Assembly (NCBI GenBank): GCA_016703535.1
Contig: JADJBV010000001.1
Location: 3,772,001 to 3,836,000 of the forward strand
Reading direction: 5' to 3'
DNA length: 64,000 nt
Source of the DNA: Deltaproteobacteria bacterium
Lineage (GTDB): Bacteria; Myxococcota; Kuafuiibacteriia; Kuafuiibacteriales; Kuafuiibacteriaceae
Below are positions 1-8,411 of the stretch, one piece after another. The translations under genes and the position numbers were made by a program. The notes under the pieces were generated by a model that did not search any database, was not told where the DNA came from, and worked only from the letters and a program-made list of their open reading frames with translations. Every line of letters starts with the position of its first letter. The first letter of the stretch is position 1.

Positions 1-1
1 G

Positions 2-628
2 GCGCAGTTTGGGCTGGATCGGCCGCTGACCAAGTTGACGGTGGTGGCCGGGGATCGAAGGTTCGAGCTGCACTTCGCGAACTTCCAGGAGACCGGCGCC
101 CCAGACGGCACCTTGGTCGCTTGGCCGGTGGGTTCGAAGACCGTCGCGGCGGTGGCCAACGGCCTCCGAGAGGCCCTGAACCAAACCCCCGAGACCCTCC
201 GTGACCGCCTGATCGCCCGCTACGATCCGGCCAAGGCCAACCGGCTGGAGCTCCAGGTCGGCGCCGCGGCACCCTTCGCGGCGGTGCGCCTGCCGGATGG
301 GCGTTGGGTGATCGACGAGCCGGCCCAACGCCCGACCAAAACCTTCGTCATCAACGCCTTGATCAACGGCTACTCGGGGGTCCGGGCCAACGGCGTGGTG
401 AGCGTCCAGGCCTCGCCGAAAGAGCTGGAGCAGTGGAAGTTGGAGCCTTGGGCCTGGCGGGTGGTGGTCAAGGACCAGGCCGGCGCCACCTTGGCCGACG
501 TCCGGCTCGGCGACTACCTCGGCGACACCGAACTTTACGCCAAGAGCGCCGAAGGACGCCGGGTCTACCGGGTCTCGGACAACAAGGCGAAGGTCATCCC
601 CGCCACCGTGGATGGCCTGGTCGAGTGA
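2..628 (+). CDS. DUF4340-type protein, 3' part only
   Basis: The frame is open from the first bases of the window (it reads AQFGLDRPLTKLTV), so the true start lies upstream and only the last 208 codons are seen. The FGLDRP opening, the following beta-strand-rich stretch and the repeated 'R/E-L-x-V' pattern resemble DUF4340 proteins, which are usually extracytoplasmic and often encoded beside GldG-type ABC-2 transporter genes. That neighbourhood would lie outside the window and is not verified. The stop overlaps the possible kinase start at 612. The family call is a judgement from pattern, and the function is unknown. Confidence 0.6.
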   Translation, partial: AQFGLDRPLTKLTVVAGDRRFELHFANFQETGAPDGTLVAWPVGSKTVAAVANGLREALNQTPETLRDRLIARYDPAKANRLELQVGAAAPFAAVRLPDGRWVIDEPAQRPTKTFVINALINGYSGVRANGVVSVQASPKELEQWKLEPWAWRVVVKDQAGATLADVRLGDYLGDTELYAKSAEGRRVYRVSDNKAKVIPATVDGLVE

Positions 629-2228
629 CTCGGGCGGACCGAGTGCGGAAACAAACTACCTAAAACCACATCCGCGCCCTGGCCAGGCCAAGGTGCGGAG
701 TGTTACCCAGTCTGACGGCGTGTCCGGGTCACGGCCAACTCCTGCCGACGAAAACCTCCCCGCCGAGGTCGGTGAGGTCATTGGGGGGTACCGCCTGGAT
801 GGGGTGATCGGCCATGGTGGCATGGGGTGTGTCTATTCAGGCACCCACGTTCGCCTGGGGCGTAAGGCCGCGATCAAAGTGTTGAAGAAGGCGTACGCCG
901 CCGACACCGAATACGTGGCCCGCTTCTTCGACGAGGCCCGGGTGGTCAACGCCATCCGACACCCGAACATCATCGACATCTTCGACTTCCTCGAGAGCGA
1001 AAGCCCGCTGCGGGTCGCGTGCATCATGGAGCTCCTCGAGGGCCCGACCCTCCGGGAGTTGATGAAGCGACAGGGCCTGACGCCGCTCCAGTCGGTGAAC
1101 CTGACGCTGCAGATGGCCGACGCCTTGCGCAAGGTGCACGAGATCTCGGTGGTGCACCGGGATCTCAAGCCCGACAACTTGGTGATCATCGGTGATCCGA
1201 GCACCGATCTGTCCCGGGTCCCCAGCCTGAAGGTCTTGGACTTCGGCATCGCCAAAGTCCAGGTTACTGGCGCCGAACGCACCACCCCGGGCCTGGTGTT
1301 GGGCACGCCGGCCTATATGTCGCCCGAACAGGTCAGCGGTCAGAAGGTCTCTTCGGCCTCGGACGTGTACTCCTTGGCGGCGGTCTTCTACGAGATGTTG
1401 GCGGGCAAACGCCTGTTCCTCGGCGAACCGATGGCGATCTTCCGCCAAAAGTTGATGGGCGAGATCCCGCCGATCGAGTTGCCCATGGGTGTGCCCGGCA
1501 TGGAGCGGGCCGGGGCCCTGATCCGCGGGTGTGTGGCCTTCGAGAAGGAGCGGCGCCTGACCTTGCCGGCGATCGAGGTGGAGCTGCGGGAGATCGTGGC
1601 CGATCTCGAGCGGCCCAGCCGAAGCCGCGACACCCGGGCCGAGCTGCGGAGCCGAGCCCCCACCGCCACCGCCGTCGATCTGGGCCAAACCCAAGCGATG
1701 CCGACGCCCCCGCCGATGACCGGCGCCGCGCCGGCCGACACCGTCGCGACCTTCCAAGGGGATCTGGTGACCAACCCCAGCAAGGTCCGGATCGCGCCGT
1801 GGCTGGTGGCCGCGGTGATCTTGGCCGTCGGCGCCGGGACGGCCTTGGGCCTGAAGTTGACCCAGGCTCAAGAGAAGGTGGTGGTCGAGGCCATCCCTCA
1901 GGCCCCGCCGCCGGCGCCGCCGCGCCCCACCGGGCGTTCGTTGGCTCCGAGCGAAGGTGAACTCGAAGCGCCGGAGCCCACCTTGGCCGCGCCGCCGGCC
2001 TTGGAGACCGAGCCGATGGAGGCCAAACCACAGGTGGCCGAGCCGCAAGTGGAGCCCCTGGCCCCCGCACCCCCGGATGAGCCGCCACCGACCAAAAGAA
2101 GGAGCGGTTCGAAAGAGAACCCGCCGAAGAGAGGCGACAAGAAGGTGCTCCGCAAGGAGGATCGCCCCTTGGAGCAGCGCCCCGACAAGGCCGCCCCCCT
2201 CCGCAAAGATGACATGGTGCCCTGGTGA
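612..2228 (+). CDS. Transmembrane Ser/Thr protein kinase
   Basis: A eukaryotic-like kinase of up to 538 residues. With the 612 start the glycine loop GHGGMGCVY is at about 67-75, the ATP-anchoring lysine is K89 (AAIK), the catalytic loop HRDLKPDN is at 182-189, DFG at 210-212 and the activation-segment end GTPAYMSPEQ at 231-240. All catalytic residues are present, so it should be active. One hydrophobic segment at about 395-416 is followed by a Pro/Lys-rich tail predicted outside the cytoplasm. No Shine-Dalgarno precedes 612, and a GTG at 693, nearer the kinase domain, is an alternative start. The stop overlaps the next gene's GTG by four bases, which implies a coupled operon with the TPR protein and the Cys-rich lipoprotein. 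Confidence 0.93.
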   Translation: MAWSSDSGGPSAETNYLKPHPRPGQAKVRSVTQSDGVSGSRPTPADENLPAEVGEVIGGYRLDGVIGHGGMGCVYSGTHVRLGRKAAIKVLKKAYAADTEYVARFFDEARVVNAIRHPNIIDIFDFLESESPLRVACIMELLEGPTLRELMKRQGLTPLQSVNLTLQMADALRKVHEISVVHRDLKPDNLVIIGDPSTDLSRVPSLKVLDFGIAKVQVTGAERTTPGLVLGTPAYMSPEQVSGQKVSSASDVYSLAAVFYEMLAGKRLFLGEPMAIFRQKLMGEIPPIELPMGVPGMERAGALIRGCVAFEKERRLTLPAIEVELREIVADLERPSRSRDTRAELRSRAPTATAVDLGQTQAMPTPPPMTGAAPADTVATFQGDLVTNPSKVRIAPWLVAAVILAVGAGTALGLKLTQAQEKVVVEAIPQAPPPAPPRPTGRSLAPSEGELEAPEPTLAAPPALETEPMEAKPQVAEPQVEPLAPAPPDEPPPTKRRSGSKENPPKRGDKKVLRKEDRPLEQRPDKAAPLRKDDMVPW

Positions 2229-2962
2229 AGATCGGTGCCCTGATCCTTGGCCTGGTCCTGGTCGGGACCTCCGCCTTCGCCGCGCCCAAAAAGAACGACG
2301 GCAAGGCCGAGTTCGAAAAGGCGATGCGTTATTACCAAGCCCAGGAGTTCGAGGCGGCCTTGCCTTGGTTCGAGAAGGCCTACGAACTTTCGGGGCGCCG
2401 GGCCTCGACGATCCGGGCCTTGGCCCAGTGTGAACGTTCGCTGAAGCGCTACGAGCCCGCGATCCTGCACTTCGAGGAGTACCTGGCCACCAAACCTCGC
2501 CCGAGCGACGCGACGGCGGTCGAAGAGACGGTGGCGATCTTGAAGGAGCTGGTCGCGGATCAGCGGGCCCGGGCCGTGGCCGAGGCACCGCCGCCCCCAC
2601 CCCCCGCCGCGATCGATCCACCGCCTCCTCCACCGGCGCCACCGCCGGCACCGCCACCTGGCCCGACCCCAAACCCGGCGATCACCGCCGAGACCACTCC
2701 ACCCTCTTCGGGATCGATCGCGCCTTGGTTTTTGGTGGGGGGTGGTGCGGCCCTGACCATCACCGGTGGGGTCTTGTTCGCCCTCGGCATCTCGGCGGCG
2801 GGGAGCGTGGAAGACGCCCCTGCCGGGACCCCCTTTAACGATCTGCGCAGCGACGCGGATCGCGCCCCGCTGTTCACCACCTTGGGTGGGATCGGCGTGG
2901 GGGTGGGGGTCGCGGCCATCGCCGGCGGAGTGGTTTGGTTGCTTTCGGAGGACGGGGAATGA
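2225..2962 (+). CDS. Secreted TPR-like protein with two C-terminal membrane segments
   Basis: 245 residues starting at a GTG inside the kinase stop (GTGA overlap). Residues 1-19 look like a signal peptide (cleavage after AFA). Residues ~22-110 form helical TPR-like repeats, with the YYQAQEFEAALPWFEKA signature followed by a second unit. A proline tract at ~117-150 leads to two hydrophobic stretches (~160-183 and ~213-236). Family knowledge suggests a periplasmic, membrane-tethered protein-interaction module. Sitting between the kinase and a Cys-rich lipoprotein, it may act in the same signalling or assembly process, but that is inference only. Its stop overlaps the next start as ATGA. Confidence 0.75.
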   Translation: MKIGALILGLVLVGTSAFAAPKKNDGKAEFEKAMRYYQAQEFEAALPWFEKAYELSGRRASTIRALAQCERSLKRYEPAILHFEEYLATKPRPSDATAVEETVAILKELVADQRARAVAEAPPPPPPAAIDPPPPPPAPPPAPPPGPTPNPAITAETTPPSSGSIAPWFLVGGGAALTITGGVLFALGISAAGSVEDAPAGTPFNDLRSDADRAPLFTTLGGIGVGVGVAAIAGGVVWLLSEDGE

Positions 2963-4155
2963 AGCGGTCCCTGCTGCTGTGTTTGGGGACCTGGCTACTG
3001 GCCTGCAACCCCGAGCTGAGGGTCGGCCACTACGCGTGTGAAGCCCACTCCGACTGCCCGACGGCCTGGTACTGCTGGAGCAACCAGCGTTGTTACGATC
3101 AACCCGAAGGCCTGGTGACCCCCGACAGCGGCCCGAACGACCTGGGCCCACGGGACGTCGATCCCAACGATCGGGGCGGACCCAATCGGGACGCGGAGAC
3201 GAGCGATCGGGACCCGCTCCTCGACGCCGAACCCCAGGCCGACGCCGAACCCGGGAGCGACGCCACCGACGACGCCGGAGAAGGGAACGACGCCGAACCC
3301 GAGGACGCGGGCGACGCCGAGGTGCCCGACCTGGGCAGCTGCGATCCCCTCTTCGGTCAGGGCTGCGATCGCAGCAACCACTGCGGATCCAGCTACAACT
3401 GCGACGGGGTCTGCAGCGGCGGCACTCCCGGACCCAGTTGCCCGTGTGGTGCGGCATCGTGTCAGGCCGGGAGCTGGAGCGCTTGCCCCGGTCCCACCAA
3501 CTTCGGCCAAGATTGCAGCACCCCCAGCCAATGCCACGGCACCATCGCCTGTAATGGCAGCTGCCAAGGCGGCGCGCCGATCCCCAGTTGCCCCTGCGGC
3601 AACCCGGTCTGTGAGGCCACCGGTTGGGTGTGCCCGGCGCCGCCGCCCGGCTTCAACCAGAGCTGCGACACCCCGACCCAATGTGGTGGCCGCATCGCGT
3701 GCGACGGAACTTGCCAAGGTGGCAACCCACTCCCGGTTTGCCAGTGCGGCACCCCAACCTGCGGCGGCTGCGTCGGCGGCACCTGCGGCGCCAACTCCAC
3801 CTGTGTCGCTGGCCTTTGCCAGTGTGTGGTCGACAACTGCCAAGGTTGTGCCCCGGGCACCACCTGCTCGATCTGCGGCGCCAGCGGCAACCTAGAGAGC
3901 TGCGCGGTCGACGCCTACGACTGCGGTTTGGCGACCACCACCCAGGCCTGCAACTTCGGTTGCACCAGCACCCCCTTGGCCTGCAACTGTTCGCCGGATC
4001 TGGGGGACTACTGCGACGCCGGGACCTGCATCTGTGGCTGCGGTGACTTCCCGCGCCCGGGCACGATCAACTGCGCGGGGGGCTGCACTGGGACCCGAGG
4101 CTGCGTGTTGGTCTGCCGGGATCAGTGCGGGATCTGCGACCCGATCTGCCGCTGA
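2959..4155 (+). CDS. Cys-rich repeat lipoprotein
   Basis: The start is the ATG overlapping the previous stop (ATGA), giving 398 residues. Residues 1-17 form a lipoprotein signal (LLAC lipobox). A low-complexity Asp/Glu/Pro spacer of about 70 residues follows. The rest is dominated by cysteines. Three tandem copies of a ~40-residue unit with the core C-D/N-G-x-C-x-GG-x-P-x-P-x-C-x-CG are recognisable, then an irregular Cys-rich tail. The protein is probably surface-exposed and disulphide-stabilised. Such modules are common in myxobacterial secreted lipoproteins, but no enzymatic motif is visible. It is the third gene of the kinase operon and could be a ligand or structural partner. Function unknown. 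Confidence 0.75.
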   Translation: MKRSLLLCLGTWLLACNPELRVGHYACEAHSDCPTAWYCWSNQRCYDQPEGLVTPDSGPNDLGPRDVDPNDRGGPNRDAETSDRDPLLDAEPQADAEPGSDATDDAGEGNDAEPEDAGDAEVPDLGSCDPLFGQGCDRSNHCGSSYNCDGVCSGGTPGPSCPCGAASCQAGSWSACPGPTNFGQDCSTPSQCHGTIACNGSCQGGAPIPSCPCGNPVCEATGWVCPAPPPGFNQSCDTPTQCGGRIACDGTCQGGNPLPVCQCGTPTCGGCVGGTCGANSTCVAGLCQCVVDNCQGCAPGTTCSICGASGNLESCAVDAYDCGLATTTQACNFGCTSTPLACNCSPDLGDYCDAGTCICGCGDFPRPGTINCAGGCTGTRGCVLVCRDQCGICDPICR

Positions 4156-4189
4156 ACGCCGGTGCGCGCCCCCAAAAGGCGACGAGTGG

Positions 4190-4660
4190 TTAGGTCGGGG
4201 GTTCGGCGGGCGATTGAAGAGCGGCGATGTCGGCGAGGTCCTGCGGTCGCCCGGCGGCTCGCTTGTTCTTGAGCAGCGCAGCGCGACCGATGACCGGCAC
4301 ACGACGGCCCTCGAGGTCGAAGGAGGCCCCGTCGGCGACAGCTTCGTCAAAGGTAACGCCGCTCGCCCGAGTCAGGATGTCGATCCGGCGAGGCGGAAGG
4401 CCCAACTGGAGGACCCCTTGGTAGGTTGCAAAATCGCTCTGGTCGACGGCGAAAGCGCTGAGCGGAGCTCCGAACCTTGCGAGCGCGGTGTAAACGCGGG
4501 CTGCGTTGTCCTCGCTGGCGCGTACCAGGATGTCGATGTCTTTGGTCGCTCGGGGGTGGCCGTAAAACGCCACCGCATGACCTCCGAGCACCACAAACTC
4601 AGCTTCGGCGTCCGCGAGCTCGAGGAGCAGATCCCGAAAATCCTGGGGGAGTTCGATCAC
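4190..4660 (-). CDS. Nucleotidyltransferase-fold protein (AbiEii/DUF6036-like)
   Basis: 156 residues from a GTG at 4660 that overlaps the upstream small gene's TGA by four bases. This start is preferred over a longer one at 4738 because of that overlap. The nucleotidyltransferase core is clear: GGHAV at residues 26-30, then a PRATKDIDIL stretch in which the Asp pair at about 41 and 43 would bind metal. The short length and the RVPVIGRAALLKNKRAAGRPQD C-terminal helix match standalone MNT/AbiEii-like proteins that transfer nucleotides to RNA or protein targets in toxin-antitoxin-like modules. Substrate unknown. It converges on the Cys-rich lipoprotein gene. Confidence 0.8.
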   Translation of the reverse strand: MIELPQDFRDLLLELADAEAEFVVLGGHAVAFYGHPRATKDIDILVRASEDNAARVYTALARFGAPLSAFAVDQSDFATYQGVLQLGLPPRRIDILTRASGVTFDEAVADGASFDLEGRRVPVIGRAALLKNKRAAGRPQDLADIAALQSPAEPPT

Positions 4661-4884
4661 TCGCCGAACCCGGGGATGAACCGAAATGGGATCTCCGCCC
4701 GACGGTAGGTGGGCAACTCGCGCCCCGAGAGGCTCCACCCCTCCGCCGTCAGACGCGTGAGCAGGGAGATCGCCTCCTCGCCACGGATGGGCGAAAGCTC
4801 CGCCTCGGCGGACCCCAAAACGCCTTTGTGGATCACCATCCGCGCCATCCGTGCTTTGGCGCGCGCTTCGCGAGCAGCATCCAT
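4657..4884 (-). CDS. Small protein coupled to the nucleotidyltransferase
   Basis: A 75-residue protein with a basic, Ala-rich N-terminal helix (many Arg/Lys in residues 1-20) and a C-terminal segment rich in aromatic and charged residues. It ends four bases inside the following nucleotidyltransferase gene, so the two are almost certainly co-translated. It has no recognised domain, Cys motif or membrane segment. By analogy with two-gene nucleotidyltransferase modules it could be a partner, antitoxin or substrate-specificity protein, but this rests on gene order. Support as a real gene comes from the tight coupling. Confidence 0.6.
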   Translation of the reverse strand: MDAAREARAKARMARMVIHKGVLGSAEAELSPIRGEEAISLLTRLTAEGWSLSGRELPTYRRAEIPFRFIPGFGE

Positions 4885-4941
4885 CGATGGGATCGTACCA
4901 GGTCCGTCAATCTCGCGACAACTCGAGTGCCGCCACTGGCT

Positions 4942-5661
4942 CTAGTCGGGATCGGTGCCGAAGGCCGGGGCGCGGCCGTGCAGACGCATCAGCGTGTCGT
5001 ATTCGGCGAACAAGGTCCGACCAGAGGCGGCCTTGGGCGGGCGCACCGACAACACCGACAAGGTGACCAAACCCGCGTAGGCCGTGACCCGATCCCGCTC
5101 GTCGTAGCGGCCCTTGCTGCGCAAGTTGGACAAGGCGGTGCGCACCACCAACACCAGCCGCTCCTCCAGCCGCGCGGCGATCTTGGGGACCGCGTAACTT
5201 TCGGCGAGGTGTGAAAGTTGAGGGCCGAGCTGGGGCTGATAGTCGACCTCGGCCTGATCTCGATCTTGGTTCTGCCGATCGACCTCATGGTTTTGGTAGG
5301 CGGAGATCCGGTCGAGGAGCGCCGAGATCTCGAAGGGCTTCTTGATGACCGTAACGCCCTCGGGGAGCGAATAACGGGCCAACTCTTCGTCGTCGGCGCC
5401 GGTCACCAAGGCGATCTCCAGGCGAGGGTTGTTCTTGCGCAGGTAGTCGACCAACACCGCCCCTTCGATCCCCGGCAGGTGGTGATCGACGAAGGCCACT
5501 TGGAAGGTGGTGAAGGGCAAGAGCTGGAGGGCCTCTTCGGCCGAACCCACCGCGTAGATCTGGTGGCCCTGCGGCAACAGGAGGCGAGTGTAGAGATCCC
5601 GCAGCGCGGGCTCATCGTCCAGGACCAGTACGTTCAGCACGTCCGGATCGGCGTCGCCCAT
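4942..5661 (-). CDS. Response regulator with N-terminal receiver domain
   Basis: 239 residues. The ATG at 5661 is chosen because an AAGGAGG ribosome-binding site lies 5 bases upstream; an earlier GTG at 5676 overlaps that site. The receiver domain (1-125) has the acidic pair D15/D16, phosphoacceptor D59 in FVDHHLPG, switch Thr87 (VTGAD) and conserved lysine 107/108 (KKPFE). The ~115-residue tail is helical, with charged coiled-coil-like stretches and no DNA-binding or HD-type motif that I recognise. It is a single gene with no adjacent histidine kinase, so its cognate kinase is unknown. It runs divergently from ahcY. Confidence 0.88.
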   Translation of the reverse strand: MGDADPDVLNVLVLDDEPALRDLYTRLLLPQGHQIYAVGSAEEALQLLPFTTFQVAFVDHHLPGIEGAVLVDYLRKNNPRLEIALVTGADDEELARYSLPEGVTVIKKPFEISALLDRISAYQNHEVDRQNQDRDQAEVDYQPQLGPQLSHLAESYAVPKIAARLEERLVLVVRTALSNLRSKGRYDERDRVTAYAGLVTLSVLSVRPPKAASGRTLFAEYDTLMRLHGRAPAFGTDPD

Positions 5662-5824
5662 CGGGGCCTCCTTCACCCCCAGCGTACCAAAAGGGCGCGG
5701 CAGAAGCGCCTGCTGGACCCCGCTCCGACACCGGCCCCTGTCTCCTCACTGGACGCCTGGACGGCCCGGGCCGCCGCCGGGCCGAGGCCTGGGGACGAGT
5801 CCAACATCGGGTAGATCTTGACGA

Positions 5825-5846
5825 TTCCCGGGCGATTCGCCGGGAA
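5825..5846. promoter_or_regulatory. Perfect-arm hairpin upstream of ahcY
   Basis: An inverted repeat with arms TTCCCG/CGGGAA plus inner GCG/CGC arms, one bulged G and an ATT loop lies 66 bases before the chosen ahcY start. It could be part of a leader structure, or a terminator-like or attenuator element. It does not match the SAH-riboswitch consensus that I know from other ahcY leaders. Functional status unknown. Confidence 0.3.
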
Positions 5847-5911
5847 CGACCACCCCGAAGGGCTCAAGGGTTTCGTTGACAAGGCTGCCCTGGCAGGGTT
5901 CCGTCGTCTTT

Positions 5912-7228
5912 ATGCACGAGAGCAAGAGCTACAAGGTTGCGGACATGAAGCTGGCGGAGTGGGGTCGCAAGGAGATCCAGATCGCCGAGACCGAAATGCC
6001 GGGGTTGATGGCCCTGCGCAAGGAGTTCGGGGCTTCCAAGCCGCTCAAGGGCGCCCGGGTCGCGGGTTGCCTGCACATGACCATCCAGACCGCGGTGTTG
6101 ATCGAGACCCTCAAGGAGCTCGGCGCCGAAGTGACCTGGACCTCTTGCAACATCTTCAGCACCCAAGACCACGCCGCCGCCGCCATCGCCGCCGTGGGCA
6201 TCCCGGTCTTCGCTTGGAAGGGCATGTCGGAGGTCGAATACTACGACGCCATCGACAAGCAGATCTTCGCCTTCAAGGACGGCAAGGGCCCGAACATGAT
6301 CCTGGACGACGGTGGTGATCTCACCGACGTCATCCACACCAAATACCCCCAGCTCTTCGAAGGCCCGGACGGCATCCGCGGCGTCAGCGAAGAGACCACC
6401 ACGGGCACCCGCCGCCTCTACGAGATGGCCAAGAAGGGTACCCTCAAGTGCCCGGCCTTCAACGTCAACGACTCGGTCACCAAGTCCAAGTTCGACAACC
6501 TCTACGGCTGCCGCGAGTCGGGCATCGATGGCCTGAAGCGGGCCACCGACGTGATGATCGCCGGCAAGGTTGCGGTCGTCGCGGGCTACGGTGACGTGGG
6601 TAAGGGCGTGGCGGTGTCGCTCCGGGGCCAAGGCGCTCGGGTTTTGATCACCGAGATCGATCCGATCTGCGCGCTCCAGGCGGCCATGGAAGGCTACCAG
6701 GTCGTGACCATGGAGGAGGCGGCGCCGATCGCCGACATCTTCATCACCGCGACTGGCTGCGCCGACGTGGTGACCGGCGAACACATGAAGGCCATGAAGA
6801 ACGAGGCCATCCTCGCCAACATCGGCCACTTCGACTCCGAAATTCAGGTCGCCTGGCTCGAGAACAACAAGGAGATCAAAGAGGAGAACATCAAGCCTCA
6901 GGTTGATCACTTCATCTTCCCCGACGGCAAGAAGATCACCCTCCTCGCCCGCGGGCGCTTGATGAACCTGGGTTGCGCGACGGGTCACCCGTCCTTCGTG
7001 ATGTCGACCAGCTTCACCAACCAGGTGTTGGCCCAGATCGAGCTCTACACCAAGGCCAGCCAGTACAAGCGCGAGGTCTACGTGTTGCCGAAGAGCCTCG
7101 ACGAGAAGGTCGCGGTGCTCCACCTCGATCGGCTCGGCGTGCACCTGTCGAAGTTGAGCGACAAGCAGGCCGCCTACTTGAACGTGTCCAAGAGCGGCCC
7201 GTTCAAGCCCGACTGGTACCGCTACTAA
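5912..7228 (+). CDS. ahcY: S-adenosylhomocysteine hydrolase
   Basis: 438 residues from the ATG at 5912; a TTG at 5876 would add 12 residues unlike the family N-terminus (here MHESKSYKVADM). The enzyme reversibly splits S-adenosylhomocysteine into adenosine and homocysteine with bound NAD, relieving product inhibition of methyltransferases. Family landmarks are all visible: LHMTIQTAVLIETL, SCNIFSTQDHAAAAI, the catalytic ILDDGGD, SEETTTG and NDSVTKSKFDN stretches, the NAD loop GYGDVGKG, the TGHPSFVMS region and the canonical KPDWYRY C-terminus. It is full length. A small unknown gene follows 12 bases downstream, and an upstream hairpin is listed separately. Confidence 0.97.
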   Translation: MHESKSYKVADMKLAEWGRKEIQIAETEMPGLMALRKEFGASKPLKGARVAGCLHMTIQTAVLIETLKELGAEVTWTSCNIFSTQDHAAAAIAAVGIPVFAWKGMSEVEYYDAIDKQIFAFKDGKGPNMILDDGGDLTDVIHTKYPQLFEGPDGIRGVSEETTTGTRRLYEMAKKGTLKCPAFNVNDSVTKSKFDNLYGCRESGIDGLKRATDVMIAGKVAVVAGYGDVGKGVAVSLRGQGARVLITEIDPICALQAAMEGYQVVTMEEAAPIADIFITATGCADVVTGEHMKAMKNEAILANIGHFDSEIQVAWLENNKEIKEENIKPQVDHFIFPDGKKITLLARGRLMNLGCATGHPSFVMSTSFTNQVLAQIELYTKASQYKREVYVLPKSLDEKVAVLHLDRLGVHLSKLSDKQAAYLNVSKSGPFKPDWYRY

Positions 7229-7240
7229 GCCCACCCGGCC

Positions 7241-7966
7241 GTGGCCGACTGGAAAGACCGGCTCCGAGGCAACCTCCAGGACCTCGGGGCCGCCTTCAAA
7301 GACACCAAAGAGAAGATGCAGCGGGGCGCTCAGGACCTGGGCGCCGCCGCCTATCTGGTGGTCGACTCGGTCCGCAACGCCCCCACCGATCTCGACGAAC
7401 CCGAGGCCCTGCGGCACCGCTACGCTCAGGCGTTGGCGGCGGTCGCGCCTCAGCTGGATCGGGAGGCGATCGCGGTGGCTTTGGGATCCCTCAGTGACGC
7501 CGGCGTCGGCAAAAAAGAGGGCTCGGGGTTGGAGGTGCTCTACGTCCGGCCCGAAGCGCCATTGCGAGGTTTGATCCGGGTCTCTCGGACCCGCTCCCGA
7601 TCCCTGAAGTTGGCGATGGGCTCCTCGGCCGGCGGCTACGCGGCCTGTTATTACGGGGACCGAAAGGCGTTGCTCCAACCCTTCTCGCGCCAAGGCGGCG
7701 ACGTAGAGTTATTGGTCGCTTCGCTCGGGGCCTTCCGGGTCCGCTCCGACAAGGGCGCGGCGGCGGGGTGGTTGGTGTCCTTACGCCCCGGCCTCGACCT
7801 GGGCGTGCCGATCTTGTCCAACTTCTCGGGCTTCGAGTTGGACGAAAGCCCGATCGGCGGCTTTTCGCTTTCGTCGAGCGAAGCCGAACCGTTGGAGAAG
7901 GCGATCCAACAAGCCCCCGACCGGAGCAACCGCCGCGCGATCGCCCAGGCCCTGCTGAAACGATGA
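7241..7966 (+). CDS. Unknown protein encoded directly after ahcY
   Basis: 241 residues from a GTG 12 bases after the ahcY stop, so probably co-transcribed. Residues 1-40 form an amphipathic, charge-alternating helix (KDRLRGNLQDLGAAFKDTKEK). The remainder looks globular, with beta-strands rich in Gly/Arg such as LRGLIRVSRTRSR and FRVRSDKGAAAGWLV. There is no signal peptide, membrane segment or catalytic motif I recognise. Its stop overlaps the next gene as ATGA, extending the operon. Function unknown; the position does not by itself imply a role in the methyl cycle. Confidence 0.6.
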   Translation: MADWKDRLRGNLQDLGAAFKDTKEKMQRGAQDLGAAAYLVVDSVRNAPTDLDEPEALRHRYAQALAAVAPQLDREAIAVALGSLSDAGVGKKEGSGLEVLYVRPEAPLRGLIRVSRTRSRSLKLAMGSSAGGYAACYYGDRKALLQPFSRQGGDVELLVASLGAFRVRSDKGAAAGWLVSLRPGLDLGVPILSNFSGFELDESPIGGFSLSSSEAEPLEKAIQQAPDRSNRRAIAQALLKR

Positions 7967-8403
7967 ACTTTGAGAGGCGTCCGCTTTGGGGGCCGGCCGT
8001 GAAAGCGCTGACGCTGGCGATGATCTTGGGTACGAGCCTGGGCTGCGGCGATGCGGAGGTGGCGCCGCTGGAGCCCATCTGTATCGGGGGGCCACTCAAG
8101 GAGGAGGCATGCCTCGCACAGGGGGGCCTCCCGATGGACAGCGGGACCTCTTGTTTCTGCCGGGCCAAAGACGCGGGCAAACCTTGCCGCCTCTCGACCG
8201 AGTGTGAAGGCCGCTGCGTGGTGAAGAACCTGGCGAGCGAATACGACTGCCCGGCCCAAACCTCTGGCGTGTGCAGCGACTACGTCTGGGACACGTTGCT
8301 CCAGTGTGTGTTCCTGGACCGACCCGAAGAGCCGGCGGCGATGCACCGGGGGATCTTGCCGGTGTGCATCGACCCGCTGCCCTACGCGCCCTGCACCCCG
8401 TAG
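7963..8403 (+). CDS. Small Cys-rich lipoprotein
   Basis: 146 residues from an ATG overlapping the previous stop by four bases; a GTG at 7999 directly before the hydrophobic core is an alternative. The N-terminus carries a hydrophobic stretch ending in TSLGCG, a good lipobox, so it is probably a lipoprotein. The mature part has about ten further cysteines in C-x(n)-C spacing (for example CFC and CVVK), typical of disulphide-rich surface domains, but I do not recognise the fold. Same-operon coupling to the upstream unknown gene is the only contextual clue. It converges on the peptidase/barrel gene. Confidence 0.6.
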   Translation: MNFERRPLWGPAVKALTLAMILGTSLGCGDAEVAPLEPICIGGPLKEEACLAQGGLPMDSGTSCFCRAKDAGKPCRLSTECEGRCVVKNLASEYDCPAQTSGVCSDYVWDTLLQCVFLDRPEEPAAMHRGILPVCIDPLPYAPCTP

Positions 8404-8411
8404 GCGTCGGG

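Noticed and set aside
4190..4738. Longer nucleotidyltransferase start at 4738
   Set aside because: It overlaps the small upstream gene by 82 bases, whereas the GTG at 4660 gives a four-base overlap and the normal fold start.
5876..5881. TTGACA as a -35 box for ahcY
   Set aside because: No acceptable -10 element follows at 16-18 bases, and it overlaps a possible upstream start codon.
7651..8411. The 250-codon continuation of the peptidase/barrel frame past the break
   Set aside because: It is antisense to two genes with good starts and codon pattern, contains no recognisable fold, and the alternative frame ends as a barrel should.
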